DNA from: Alterisphingorhabdus sp051668705
Lineage (GTDB): Bacteria > Pseudomonadota > Alphaproteobacteria > Sphingomonadales > Sphingomonadaceae
Direction of reading: 5' to 3'
Assembly: GCF_051668705.1 (NCBI RefSeq)
Contig: NZ_CP196351.1
Location: 1,426,001-1,490,000, forward strand
Length of the DNA: 64,000 bases
Position numbers and translations under genes: made by a program. Of this stretch, positions 26,142-34,916 are shown piece by piece; the stretch's first letter is position 1; each line of letters begins with the position of its first letter. The notes under the pieces are model-generated. The model did no database searches. It was not told the origin of the DNA and saw only the letters and a list, made by a program, of their open reading frames with translations.

Positions 26142-26570
26142 TTAGATTGTGGCGATCAGGGCCAATATGGCCAAGCCAATCAAACAAAATGTTGATAGAA
26201 GAAACAAAATAAACCGAACACGTATCGTGTTGATTTGAACCTGCCAAAGGCTGTGTATAATGCGCAAAACAACATAGGCCCAAGCCAGGCTGACCGAAAT
26301 AGTAGAGACACCTTCCGCAAGCGTCAAAATGGCTATAACTGCGTAATAGAGCGTTGGCTGCTCCATTAAATGCTTATAATTATGCGATTTCCACGCAACA
26401 TTTGGCGGCACGATGGGGTCAATATCCTCACCCCTACCGCCCACAGATGCCGTAATATCGCGGCCCATTCTTGCTGCAGCAGGTAAACGTGTTGCTGCCA
26501 TCCAGAACAAAATGATGATTGACCATATGACCAATATGACAGCTGGGGTCAGTAATGACGTGTCAAGCAT
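26142..26570 (-). CDS. MAPEG family membrane protein, copy 1
   Basis: A 142-residue paralogue of the next gene, with the same four-helix plan and core motif WKSHNYKHLMEQPTLYYAV. Start 26570 (MLDTSLLTP) is preferred over a TTG at 26585 because GGGAG lies 8 bases before it. The pair looks like a tandem duplication that has diverged strongly in the loop between the first two helices (RGEDIDPIVPPNVA against GGDLDRILAPKTQ). It follows ornithine decarboxylase by 81 bases. Confidence 0.85.
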   Translation of the reverse strand: MLDTSLLTPAVILVIWSIIILFWMAATRLPAAARMGRDITASVGGRGEDIDPIVPPNVAWKSHNYKHLMEQPTLYYAVIAILTLAEGVSTISVSLAWAYVVLRIIHSLWQVQINTIRVRFILFLLSTFCLIGLAILALIATI

Positions 26571-26651
26571 ATAGGGAGCTCCCAAGAAGAGAGAATGGAT
26601 TGGCCCTTTGAGGAGAACAAGTCAACTTCGGCAAATATGCTTTGCATGTTA

Positions 26652-27854
26652 TCAGCGTGAAATGGACACCACATTATCCGGCAACCAATCTGTGCGGCTC
26701 TTGCCGTCATAAAGGCTGCTCATCGGCTCGTCACTGACGTCATGGCATTCGGATTCGCCAAAGCCATTAAACGATGTTCGCATTGCAGCGCCATAGGCCC
26801 CGATCATGCCAATTTCGATATAATCGCCTGCTTTGATGGTTGATGGCAATGGGAATGGACCAGTCATATAGTCTATATCATCACAGGTTGGCCCGAAAAA
26901 GGCGAAGTCTGCAAATTCCATATCTAAGCTAGTAAAGGCCCGTACAGGAAAGCGCCAACCAATATGTGCAGCATCAAATAGCGCCCCATAAGCACCATCA
27001 TTGATATAGAGCTCATCACCGCGGCGTTTTTCTACACGCACGATCAGGCTGTTATACTCCGCGCATAATGCTCTGCCGGGTTCGCACCAGAGTTCCGCTG
27101 AATAGCTGATCGGCAGGCTTTCAAAGGTACGGTCGATAATTGTGAAATAGTCTTCCAGCGGAGGAGGCGCCATGTCAGGGTATACTGACGGAAAACCGCC
27201 GCCCACATCGACAATGTCAATGGTAACAGAAGCGTCCACAATGGCTGCACGCACACGTTCCAGTCCTTGGACGAAAGCGTGCGGGGTCATAGCCTGACTG
27301 CCAACATGGAAACAGATACCGAGTGTTTCCGCAACTTGCCGCGATGCCTGAAGCAATGGCGTTATTTCATCGGCAATTGCACCAAATTTTGCTGCCAAGC
27401 TAAGTTCTGCATATTCTGATGAAACACGTATTCTTACACATAAGGTAAGATCGGTTGCATTTTCAGTCGCCGTCTGAATTTTCTCCAGTTCCTCAATACT
27501 GTCGAGCGAGAAAACCCGTACCCCATGGGTAAAATAGGCCTCTTTTATTGCCTCACGCGTTTTGACCGGATGCATGAAGCACAAAGTTGCCTCTGGCAGC
27601 GTATCGGCAACCAGCCTGACCTCAGCAATAGAGGCCACGTCATAATGGTCGATACCTGCCGACCATAAACAGTTCAGCAAACCAGGTGATGGGTTGGCCT
27701 TGACCGCATAAAGTGACTTGCCGGGGAATTTTTCGACAAAGAACCGCGCGGCGCGCTCCGCAGCGTGCGGCCGATTGAGAATAACAGACTGGTCCGGTTG
27801 CAGCGCTTCAATAAGCGCATTCGCGTCAGCGTAGTTTTGAGGCAGGTTGGACAA
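26652..27854 (-). CDS. ornithine decarboxylase (fold type III, eukaryotic-like)
   Basis: Decarboxylates ornithine to putrescine, feeding the polyamine route encoded next door. The 400-residue PLP enzyme has the alanine-racemase-like barrel. The cofactor lysine is in LYAVKANPSP (about 51), HVGSQ and the glycine loop DVGGGFPSVYP follow, the PLP-binding CEPGRALCAE comes next, and the substrate cysteine/aspartate motif is FFGPTCDDID. That last motif suits ornithine/lysine decarboxylases, not diaminopimelate decarboxylase. The start is a TTG at 27854, with AGGAGG a few bases upstream. The leader is structured and can hide that site (separate entry). Confidence 0.92.
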   Translation of the reverse strand: MSNLPQNYADANALIEALQPDQSVILNRPHAAERAARFFVEKFPGKSLYAVKANPSPGLLNCLWSAGIDHYDVASIAEVRLVADTLPEATLCFMHPVKTREAIKEAYFTHGVRVFSLDSIEELEKIQTATENATDLTLCVRIRVSSEYAELSLAAKFGAIADEITPLLQASRQVAETLGICFHVGSQAMTPHAFVQGLERVRAAIVDASVTIDIVDVGGGFPSVYPDMAPPPLEDYFTIIDRTFESLPISYSAELWCEPGRALCAEYNSLIVRVEKRRGDELYINDGAYGALFDAAHIGWRFPVRAFTSLDMEFADFAFFGPTCDDIDYMTGPFPLPSTIKAGDYIEIGMIGAYGAAMRTSFNGFGESECHDVSDEPMSSLYDGKSRTDWLPDNVVSISR

Positions 27855-27856
27855 TC

Positions 27857-27950
27857 AAGGGACCTCCTAAAAATCGATTGCGTTTCAAGCTGCCTTGCGG
27901 TTTGGAAGTCCCCTTGGGGCAGCGGAAAGTCCGGTTATCCGGCATATGTT
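27857..27950 (-). promoter_or_regulatory. structured 5' leader of ornithine decarboxylase (candidate speF-type RNA)
   Basis: Read on the minus strand, the leader holds CCGG-ATAA-CCGG, then GCTGCC...GGCAGC enclosing CCCCAAGGGG, then the ribosome site. AAGGGGACTTCC (27915-27904) can pair along its whole length with GGAGGTCCCTT (27867-27857), 11 pairs with one bulged G. That would bury the Shine-Dalgarno sequence and the bases beside the TTG start. The GCTGCC/GGCAGC stem would compete with this pairing, giving an on/off pair of structures. A conserved alphaproteobacterial RNA called speF is known upstream of ornithine decarboxylase genes; the match here is by position and architecture only. Confidence 0.6.
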
Positions 27951-28004
27951 AAAAAGTAAAGAATTTTGTTACTTACAATTATATCAATATGGGTTTGCTT
28001 CCGC

Positions 28005-29177
28005 TTAACTCAAGCGGTCACGAAATTCTGTCCAATCAAACTCTTTAACACAGCGCAGTTCATCCGTTTCACTGTCCCACAACCAGATAGAGGGCAAGGG
28101 AACGCCATTAAACGTCGTGGTTTTAACCATTGAATAATGCGCCTGATCCAAAAATGCTATACGCTGGCCCGGCTCGGCAGGAACAGGCAGACGAAAATCA
28201 CCCAATATGTCACCAGCAAGACAAGACGGTCCACCAAGGCGAACCGGATCGCCATCGCGCGCTTCCATCAGCATGGCCGGTCTATAGGGTGCTTCTATAA
28301 CATCGGGCATATGGCATGTAGCCGAAATATCTGTGACAGCGACTGGCATATCATTGTCCATAACATCCAGAATTTCCCCAACCAATATACCAGCATCAAG
28401 CGCAACGGCCTCGCCAGGCTCCAGATAAATCTCGCAGCCTGAAGTCTCTCGCAAATCCTCTAAAAAGGCGACAAGCTCTTCGCGCTGATAATCAGAACGG
28501 GTTATATGATGACCGCCGCCCAAATTGATCCATTTTAGCTGGTCAATATGGTCAGCAATATAAGGCACAATTGCCTCCCAAGTGCGATATAAAGGCTCAA
28601 AGTCCTGCTCGCACAATGTATGGAAATGCAGCCCGTCAATCGCTTCAAAATGTTCTTCGCTTAACTGATTTATTGGGAAGCCCAAGCGACTATGGGGCTG
28701 GCACGGGTCATATTTGGGTACCTCGCCCTCTTGATGCATGGGGTTTATGCGCAGCCCGATATCAAATTGCTCTCCGGCATCACGCAAGCCTCTGATCAAT
28801 GGCGCAAAACGCGATATCTGGTGCGGTGAATTGAAAATAACATGATCTGAAATTGCACATATTTCGGGCAATTCATGCGGCTTATAGCCTGGCGAATAGG
28901 TCGCAACTTCCCCGTCATATTTGTCAAAGGCGAGCCGCGCCTCCCATAGTCCGGACGCACAAACCCCATCGAGATGACTGTCTATCATTGGCGCAACATC
29001 CCACATGGAAAAGGCTTTAAGTGCAGAAAAAATATGCGCACCTGATTGCAGCTTAATATCTTCCAATATGGCAAGATTTTCGCGCAACTTTGCCGCATCA
29101 ACGACAAAGGCCGGTGTCGGCACACGGCTCAAATCAAAATGGGCAAAGGCCCCGGGATGTCCTGCTCTGGTTTCCAT
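28005..29177 (-). CDS. nspC: carboxynorspermidine/carboxyspermidine decarboxylase
   Basis: PLP enzyme of fold type III that decarboxylates carboxyspermidine (or carboxynorspermidine) to the polyamine. The 390 residues include the PLP lysine in FSALKAFSMWD (about 54), the LHFHTLCEQ motif, INLGGGHHITR, YLEPGEAV and the C-terminal GGPSCLAGDILGDF, all typical of NspC. With the dehydrogenase at 31006-32214 and ornithine decarboxylase downstream it forms the alternative spermidine pathway. A 150-bp gap, filled mainly by the decarboxylase leader, separates it from the next gene. Confidence 0.93.
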   Translation of the reverse strand: METRAGHPGAFAHFDLSRVPTPAFVVDAAKLRENLAILEDIKLQSGAHIFSALKAFSMWDVAPMIDSHLDGVCASGLWEARLAFDKYDGEVATYSPGYKPHELPEICAISDHVIFNSPHQISRFAPLIRGLRDAGEQFDIGLRINPMHQEGEVPKYDPCQPHSRLGFPINQLSEEHFEAIDGLHFHTLCEQDFEPLYRTWEAIVPYIADHIDQLKWINLGGGHHITRSDYQREELVAFLEDLRETSGCEIYLEPGEAVALDAGILVGEILDVMDNDMPVAVTDISATCHMPDVIEAPYRPAMLMEARDGDPVRLGGPSCLAGDILGDFRLPVPAEPGQRIAFLDQAHYSMVKTTTFNGVPLPSIWLWDSETDELRCVKEFDWTEFRDRLS

Positions 29178-29287
29178 ACTATCGCTGGCTAACGATTATC
29201 TTTGCATGGCGCAAAGATTCGTTGGATGATTTTGGGAAAATATTTCTGCCTGTCGACCTGCGAACAACATTCGTTCATAGCGCTGTG

Positions 29288-30526
29288 GTGAGTGATATTC
29301 CCAACAATCAATCTGACCCTGTTTCCGCGAAGGGCAAAGATCAAACAGTGTATATGATCTCCAAGGGCCAATTATATATGCTGGCCTTGGCCAGTGCAGT
29401 GGTAACGGCCAATGCCTATTATATTCACCCGATAATTTCTCTTGTTGCTGAAGACTTTGGCATTGGGCCGGCATTGATAGGCGCCGTGCCCGCGCTTAAC
29501 CAGATTGCTCTTGCTTTGGGGATATTCTTTTTGCTGCCTTTGGGAGACCGGTTGGGCAATGCAAAGCTGGCAGGGTGGTTCTCTGCCGCACAATTTGGCG
29601 GTGTGCTGACGATGGCACTTGCAGGAAATTTTATATGGTTTGTCATTGGCTCAACCCTTTTGGGGCTGTTCACCATCACACCCTATCTCATCCCTGCCTA
29701 TGTTTCGAAGCGCACCCACCCTGAGCAAATGAGCCATGCAATTGCCTTGCTGACAACAGGAGTCATTCTGGGCATTTTGATTGCTAGACTGGGTGCCGGT
29801 ATTGTTGGTGAGTATATTGGCTGGCGCAATGTCTATTATATCGCATCTTCTTTGATGCTGATTTTCGCAATTGCGCTACCCAGGATCATGCGACAGCCTA
29901 AAGCAAAGAGCGTATCAACGCCGCAGATGAGCTATGGGGCCTTATTGGCCTCTACATTGCCTTTGGCCAGCACCCATAAGCATGTTGTTCTCTCAGGCGT
30001 GATACAGGGCTTAAATTTTGGAATATTCTTGTCTGTATGGCTCGGCATAGGTTTGCACTTGCCGACCATCGGCTATGGTTCTGATATTGTGGGCTATCTG
30101 ACGATCCTTTCCATCATCAACCTTGCCTCAACGCCTTTGCTGGGCCGATGGACAGACAGGGTAGGCGCAAGGCGCGCAAGAATGATTATGGCCTGTATCC
30201 AGACTGTTGGTGTAGCCTTGCTCTTTGCTACAGCTGGTAATGTTCTGCTGCTGATTATTCCGCTGATGATCTTGAACATTGTTGGCCCGACCATTGATGT
30301 AGCAGGGCGCTCGACATTTCTTATCGAAGCCCCTGAAATCCGCACCAGATTGATGACAATTTATGTCACACTCATGTTTATTGGTGGCGGATTCGCAAGT
30401 TGGGCAGGAACAGCCGTCTATGCTGCATATGGCTGGACCGGAACTGGCAGTCTGGTGTTGATGATGGCGATAACCGTTTTGGCACTATGTCTTTATAACA
30501 TCATAACAATTCAAAGAAGAAGCTAG
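29288..30526 (+). CDS. MFS transporter
   Basis: A secondary carrier of about 412 residues with twelve predicted helices. It begins with MISKGQLYMLALASAVVTANAYYIHPI, and the MFS loop signature LPLGDRLGNAKLAGW lies between helices 2 and 3. The start is uncertain: a GTG at 29288 gives a 22-residue soluble lead, an ATG at 29354 starts at MISKG, and an open frame from 29090 is excluded because it overlaps the divergent nspC start. It resembles small drug/metabolite efflux carriers. Placement within the polyamine block hints at polyamine or precursor transport, but nothing in the sequence proves it. Confidence 0.83.
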   Translation: MSDIPNNQSDPVSAKGKDQTVYMISKGQLYMLALASAVVTANAYYIHPIISLVAEDFGIGPALIGAVPALNQIALALGIFFLLPLGDRLGNAKLAGWFSAAQFGGVLTMALAGNFIWFVIGSTLLGLFTITPYLIPAYVSKRTHPEQMSHAIALLTTGVILGILIARLGAGIVGEYIGWRNVYYIASSLMLIFAIALPRIMRQPKAKSVSTPQMSYGALLASTLPLASTHKHVVLSGVIQGLNFGIFLSVWLGIGLHLPTIGYGSDIVGYLTILSIINLASTPLLGRWTDRVGARRARMIMACIQTVGVALLFATAGNVLLLIIPLMILNIVGPTIDVAGRSTFLIEAPEIRTRLMTIYVTLMFIGGGFASWAGTAVYAAYGWTGTGSLVLMMAITVLALCLYNIITIQRRS

Positions 30527-30531
30527 GTGGA

Positions 30532-30996
30532 CTAGCGGGCAAAATCTGTTTTGCAATGTTCTCTAGGCAATACTTTTGCTGATCCATTCAAAGGGAAAAT
30601 TGTGCTTTCTCCTGTTGAAAGTTTCACCCGCATTGTCTGACCACTTCTCATCATTTTCCAAAGTGACCAAAAGTTTGAAGCTGCTACATGACTTGCGGTC
30701 GGAACATTACCATCAGAATTAGTGAATAAGCGCAATTCTTCTCCGTCAATTACAATTGTAATTTCAGATACTGGTTCTGGATCTCGTCCTCCAATGGTAA
30801 AGCGAATATTTGTTCCCTGATCTTCTGAACAAGAAATGTATATTGTATCGCTGCCGGCAGAATCACTACGATATCCATATTCAGAAACGCCCATGCCCCA
30901 TCCGCTCCACCAACGGTCTATGGGTTCAGCACTTGCTGGTGACGCAATAGTAAGGCATAAAACAAAAGTCAGAAACGGAACCCTTAAATAATACAT
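30532..30996 (-). CDS. hypothetical secreted protein
   Basis: A 154-residue protein with a signal peptide (YLRVPFLTFVLCLTIASPASA, cleaved after ASA at about 23). The mature part (about 131 residues) is tryptophan- and serine-rich near its start (DRWWSGWGMGVSEYGYRS) and has cysteines in YISCSEDQG and PREHCKTD. No family is recognised. It sits 9 bases after carboxynorspermidine dehydrogenase on the same strand, so it may be cotranscribed with it. It is more AT-rich in appearance than its neighbours. Confidence 0.65.
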   Translation of the reverse strand: MYYLRVPFLTFVLCLTIASPASAEPIDRWWSGWGMGVSEYGYRSDSAGSDTIYISCSEDQGTNIRFTIGGRDPEPVSEITIVIDGEELRLFTNSDGNVPTASHVAASNFWSLWKMMRSGQTMRVKLSTGESTIFPLNGSAKVLPREHCKTDFAR

Positions 30997-31005
30997 AGAT
31001 TTTCC

Positions 31006-32214
31006 TTAAAAACCAAGCTGCTCATCAAGTTCTTTTACCTGCCAAGGCAGGCCGTGCGCATTGAGCATTTCCATAAAGGGGTCTGGATCAAACTGCTCCA
31101 TGTTGAACACACCATCGCCCGCCCATTTGCCGGTCAATATCATCGCTGCGCCAATCATTGCCGGAACGCCAGTAGTATAGCTTACAGCCTGATTGCCTGT
31201 TTCAGCAAAGGCGGCTTCATGGTCGCAAATATTGTTGATATAATAGGTCTTTTCACTGCCATCCTTTGCAATGCCAGTGGCAATATCACCAATATTGGTT
31301 TTGCCTTTTGTGGTTTCACCCAGCGAAGCAGGTTCGGGCAGTACGGCTTTTAGGAATTGCAGAGGGATAATCTCGCGGCCTTCATATATAACCGGATCAA
31401 TGCGCGTCATGCCGACATTTTGCAAAACTTCCAAATGGGTCAAATAGGCATCGCCGAAGGTCATCCAGAAGCGAATACGTTTAATTTCTGGAATATGGGT
31501 TTTCAGGCTCTCTATTTCCTCATGATACATGAGGTACATATTCTTCTCGCCAACCGCTTCAAAATCAAAACTTTGTTTGTGGCTTAAAGCAGGGGTTTCG
31601 ACCCATTTACCATTGAGCCAGTGACGGGCAGGTGCCGTAACCTCGCGAATATTTATCTCTGGGTTAAAGTTGGTAGCAAAATGCTGGCCATGATCGCCGC
31701 CATTACAATCCAAAATATCCAACGTATCAATACGATCGAGATAATGTTTCTTCAAATAGCTGGCAAAAACACTGGTAACACCTGGGTCAAATCCTGACCC
31801 TAGCAGCGCAGTTAGACCGGCTTGTTTGAAACGGTCATGATAGGCCCATTGCCAATGATATTCGAACTTTGCCTCATCGCGCGGTTCATAATTGGCCGTA
31901 TCCATATAATGCACGCCTGATTTCAAACAGGCTTCCATGATATTAAGATCCTGATAAGGCAGGGCCAAATTGCATACCAAATCAGGCTTGATCTGATCAA
32001 TCAATGCTGATGTAGCGGCAATATCGTCTGCATCCAAAGCATAGACAGGCACATCTATGCCAGTGCGTTCTTTCACGGACAGAGCAATGGCCTCACATTT
32101 CGGGAGTGTGCGGCTAGCCAGATGAATTTCGCCAAAAATATCAGCGTTCATAGCCATTTTGTGGACAGCCACCGAACCAACGCCGCCAGCACCAATTACC
32201 AATATCTTGCCCAA
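31006..32214 (-). CDS. carboxynorspermidine dehydrogenase (saccharopine dehydrogenase family)
   Basis: Joins putrescine (or diaminopropane) with aspartate semialdehyde and NADPH to make carboxyspermidine (carboxynorspermidine). The 402-residue protein starts at a TTG (32214) with site AAGGG upstream and shows the Rossmann motif ILVIGAGGVGSVAVHKMA. The family pattern NLALPYQDLNIMEACL and the CASDH features LGSGFDPGVTSVFASYLKKH and DILDCNGGDHGQHFATNFNPE follow. These separate it from true saccharopine dehydrogenases. With nspC it completes the aminopropyl-transfer step without S-adenosylmethionine. Confidence 0.92.
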   Translation of the reverse strand: MGKILVIGAGGVGSVAVHKMAMNADIFGEIHLASRTLPKCEAIALSVKERTGIDVPVYALDADDIAATSALIDQIKPDLVCNLALPYQDLNIMEACLKSGVHYMDTANYEPRDEAKFEYHWQWAYHDRFKQAGLTALLGSGFDPGVTSVFASYLKKHYLDRIDTLDILDCNGGDHGQHFATNFNPEINIREVTAPARHWLNGKWVETPALSHKQSFDFEAVGEKNMYLMYHEEIESLKTHIPEIKRIRFWMTFGDAYLTHLEVLQNVGMTRIDPVIYEGREIIPLQFLKAVLPEPASLGETTKGKTNIGDIATGIAKDGSEKTYYINNICDHEAAFAETGNQAVSYTTGVPAMIGAAMILTGKWAGDGVFNMEQFDPDPFMEMLNAHGLPWQVKELDEQLGF

Positions 32215-32273
32215 ATTTTTGCCCTTTCATCTTGCATTGGAACACCAACTCTTTTGCCCTATAGAGAGCGAAT

Positions 32274-33287
32274 ATGACAGAACCAAGCCCTCTATGTGAT
32301 CCATCCAGAAAAGCATCGGCCCAAGGCGTGATGCGCGCGGCTAAGAAAATAGCCGATATTCTGCCCCCAACGCCTTTATTACCTCTTAGTGTGGGTAGCA
32401 AAACCCTTTGGTGCAAGGCGGAAAACTTGCAACCCATTGGCGCGTTCAAAATCCGCGGTGGATGGCATAGATTGACCGATCTTGACGAAGATCAACGCGC
32501 AAAAGGCGTCATCGCATTCTCATCGGGTAATCATGCGCAGGGCGTTGCCTGGGCAGCGAGCGTGTTGGGTATTTCCGCAACGATTATCATGCCGGAAGAT
32601 GCACCCCATGCCAAAATGCAGGCTACCAAAGATATGGGCGCCCATGTCATCACCTATGATCGCATGTCCGGCCAGAGAGAGGCGCTGTCAGCTGAATTAT
32701 CAGAAAAGACAGGCGCTACAGTCGTGCCGAGTTTTGATGACCCATGGATTATCGAAGGACAGGGCAGTTGCGGCGCGGAAATTCATGATCAGATGACACG
32801 TCTTGTCGGCGCTCCGCCCGAGATGATTATTGCCTGTTGTGGCGGCGGTGGCCTTGCCTCGGGTAGCGCATTGGTCAACCCAGATGCCAAAATTGTCGTG
32901 GCTGAACCTGTTGGGTGGGATGATATGTGCATATCTCTAAAAACCGGCCATATTGTGCCCGTTAGTGAGAACCCGCCCGATACGTCATGTGATGCCCTGC
33001 AAACATTAAAAGTATCAGAAAAGACCTTCTCCATATTATCAGAACGCAATGCGCAGGGTGTTGCCGTGACTGAGGCTGAAATAGGCAATGCTATGCGGGT
33101 GGCATTTGAAAAATTGCATCTGGTGCTGGAGCCCGGCGGGGCAGTGGCTTTAGCCGCAGCATTATCTGACAAAGTGGATCTGCCAGAACGTACAGCCATA
33201 ACCTTATCTGGCGGCAATGTTGACCCTGCTGTTTATGCCCGCATGACAGGTATATCGATGATGAATAATATTAAAACTATTGATTGA
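32274..33287 (+). CDS. threonine/serine dehydratase (PLP, fold type II)
   Basis: A 337-residue PLP lyase that converts threonine or serine to the 2-oxo acid and ammonia. The cofactor lysine is in PIGAFKIRGGW (about 60), the substrate loop SSGNHAQGVAWAAS and the phosphate loop CCGGGGLASGSAL are intact, and the C-terminus has LSGGNVDPAVYARM. There is no ACT domain, so it belongs to the short, catabolic-type group (TdcB/serine racemase-like) rather than IlvA. It diverges from the dehydrogenase and converges on the DNA ligase. Confidence 0.88.
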   Translation: MTEPSPLCDPSRKASAQGVMRAAKKIADILPPTPLLPLSVGSKTLWCKAENLQPIGAFKIRGGWHRLTDLDEDQRAKGVIAFSSGNHAQGVAWAASVLGISATIIMPEDAPHAKMQATKDMGAHVITYDRMSGQREALSAELSEKTGATVVPSFDDPWIIEGQGSCGAEIHDQMTRLVGAPPEMIIACCGGGGLASGSALVNPDAKIVVAEPVGWDDMCISLKTGHIVPVSENPPDTSCDALQTLKVSEKTFSILSERNAQGVAVTEAEIGNAMRVAFEKLHLVLEPGGAVALAAALSDKVDLPERTAITLSGGNVDPAVYARMTGISMMNNIKTID

Positions 33288-33314
33288 CCAAAGATTGCAA
33301 TCACGCCGTCGTTA

Positions 33315-34910
33315 TCAATCAATCATATTACGCAGCGTCGCGATAATGTCTGCCTCTTGTGCGGGCTTGTCCTTGCGAATGCGCGATATACGCGGAAAGC
33401 GCATGGCCAGACCGGATTTATGCCTTTTGCTGCTATGAATGGAGTCAAATGCGACCTCTAAAACCAGAGTTTTCTCAACTTCGCGCACTGGCCCAAACCG
33501 ATTGACCGTATTTTGGCGGACAAATTTATCGAGCCATTTCAACTCTTCGTCAGTAAAACCGGAATAGGCCTTACCCACAGGCAATAATTCACCATCTTCA
33601 TTCCAACAGCCAAAGGTATAATCCGAATAGAGCGATGATCTTTTGCCTGATCCGCGCTGCGCATACATCATCACACAATCGGCATTGAGAGGATCACGTT
33701 TCCACTTATACCAATATCCTGCTTTGCGACCTGCAATATAGGAGCTATCGCGTTTTTTCAGCATGACGCCTTCAATAGCCGCGTCGCGCGAACCTTCACG
33801 GACGAGGCGCAATTGCTCAAAATCATCAACAGCAATAATTTTCGAAAGATCGAAGCGGTCTTGCTGTAACTTGGGCTGAAATCTTTCCAATAATGGTCGC
33901 CTCTCCGACCAAGGAAGGGCGCGAACATCATTTTTGCCATCGAACAAAATATCATAAAGGCGGACAAAAGCGGGCGCTTCTTTCAACATCTTGGCAGACA
34001 CTCTTTTGCGACCCAGTCGCTGCTGCAATGCGTTAAAACTTGCTGCTGAGCCTTGGGTGTTGGCATCGCCTTGCGCATCACCGCGAACCAGCAGCTCGCC
34101 ATCGACGACACCAATAGCGTCGAAATTCTCAGCAATATCTGGAAATGCTGCCGTAATATCATCACCGCCCCTGCTGAACAGGCGCACATCATCGCCGGTG
34201 CCGACAATCTGAACGCGGATGCCGTCCCATTTCCATTCGGCGACATATTCGGCCATATCTACGGCCTCTTCTTCCAACGGATGGGCGAGCATGAAGGGCC
34301 GAAAATACGCGGCATCGCTAATATCCGGTTTATTCTTCTTGCCTTCGCCCCAGTCAAATAAAGGCAAAAAAGGTGGTTGCAGCGCGTGCCAAACTTCTTC
34401 CACTTCATCGATATTAAGCGAAAAGGCCTGCGCAAAAGCCGTTTTGGCGAGACGGGCTGAGATACCGATCCGCATCGCGCCCGTCGCCAGCTTGATAAGC
34501 GCATAACGGCCATCAGGGTCATGCCGATCGAGCAATTGCGCGAACAATGCAGGGGCATCTTTGCGCACAACATTGTGCAATTGTTCTACCAGATCACCAA
34601 CACTGATAGGGCCAGTTTCTGCATCTTTGGGCAGGGGTCTTGCTTCCCAGATCAAAGCAACAGTTTCGGCTGTGTCGCCCACAAAATCGCGGCTCAATTT
34701 AAACAGTAACGGGTCTAGCCGCTCATTTGCCGCAGTGCGCACTGCCGATATTTTGGCATTTGGGAATTCAAGATCACCGGTTAATGCGGCCAATGCCCAA
34801 CCGCGATGGGGATCAGGCGTATCACGCAGATAAGTTGCGATCAGATCCAGCTTCTGATTACGCGAACGGGTATAAATCAGCCGGTCAATCAGTTTGGCAA
34901 ATTCTTCCAT
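33315..34910 (-). CDS. ATP-dependent DNA ligase (ligase-associated repair group)
   Basis: Seals nicks using ATP. The 531-residue protein has an N-terminal all-helical domain (to about 200), the adenylation domain with the nucleotide lysine in EWKWDGIRVQ (about 235), VDGELLVR, the EGVMLKKRDSSY motif and the WYKWKRDP motif, and a C-terminal OB-fold. It follows the ligase-associated exonuclease by 6 bases, the arrangement found in the bacterial Lhr-ligase-exonuclease-PdeM repair clusters. The Lhr-like helicase and the PdeM phosphoesterase are not in this window. Confidence 0.93.
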   Translation of the reverse strand: MEEFAKLIDRLIYTRSRNQKLDLIATYLRDTPDPHRGWALAALTGDLEFPNAKISAVRTAANERLDPLLFKLSRDFVGDTAETVALIWEARPLPKDAETGPISVGDLVEQLHNVVRKDAPALFAQLLDRHDPDGRYALIKLATGAMRIGISARLAKTAFAQAFSLNIDEVEEVWHALQPPFLPLFDWGEGKKNKPDISDAAYFRPFMLAHPLEEEAVDMAEYVAEWKWDGIRVQIVGTGDDVRLFSRGGDDITAAFPDIAENFDAIGVVDGELLVRGDAQGDANTQGSAASFNALQQRLGRKRVSAKMLKEAPAFVRLYDILFDGKNDVRALPWSERRPLLERFQPKLQQDRFDLSKIIAVDDFEQLRLVREGSRDAAIEGVMLKKRDSSYIAGRKAGYWYKWKRDPLNADCVMMYAQRGSGKRSSLYSDYTFGCWNEDGELLPVGKAYSGFTDEELKWLDKFVRQNTVNRFGPVREVEKTLVLEVAFDSIHSSKRHKSGLAMRFPRISRIRKDKPAQEADIIATLRNMID

Positions 34911-34916
34911 AACGCC

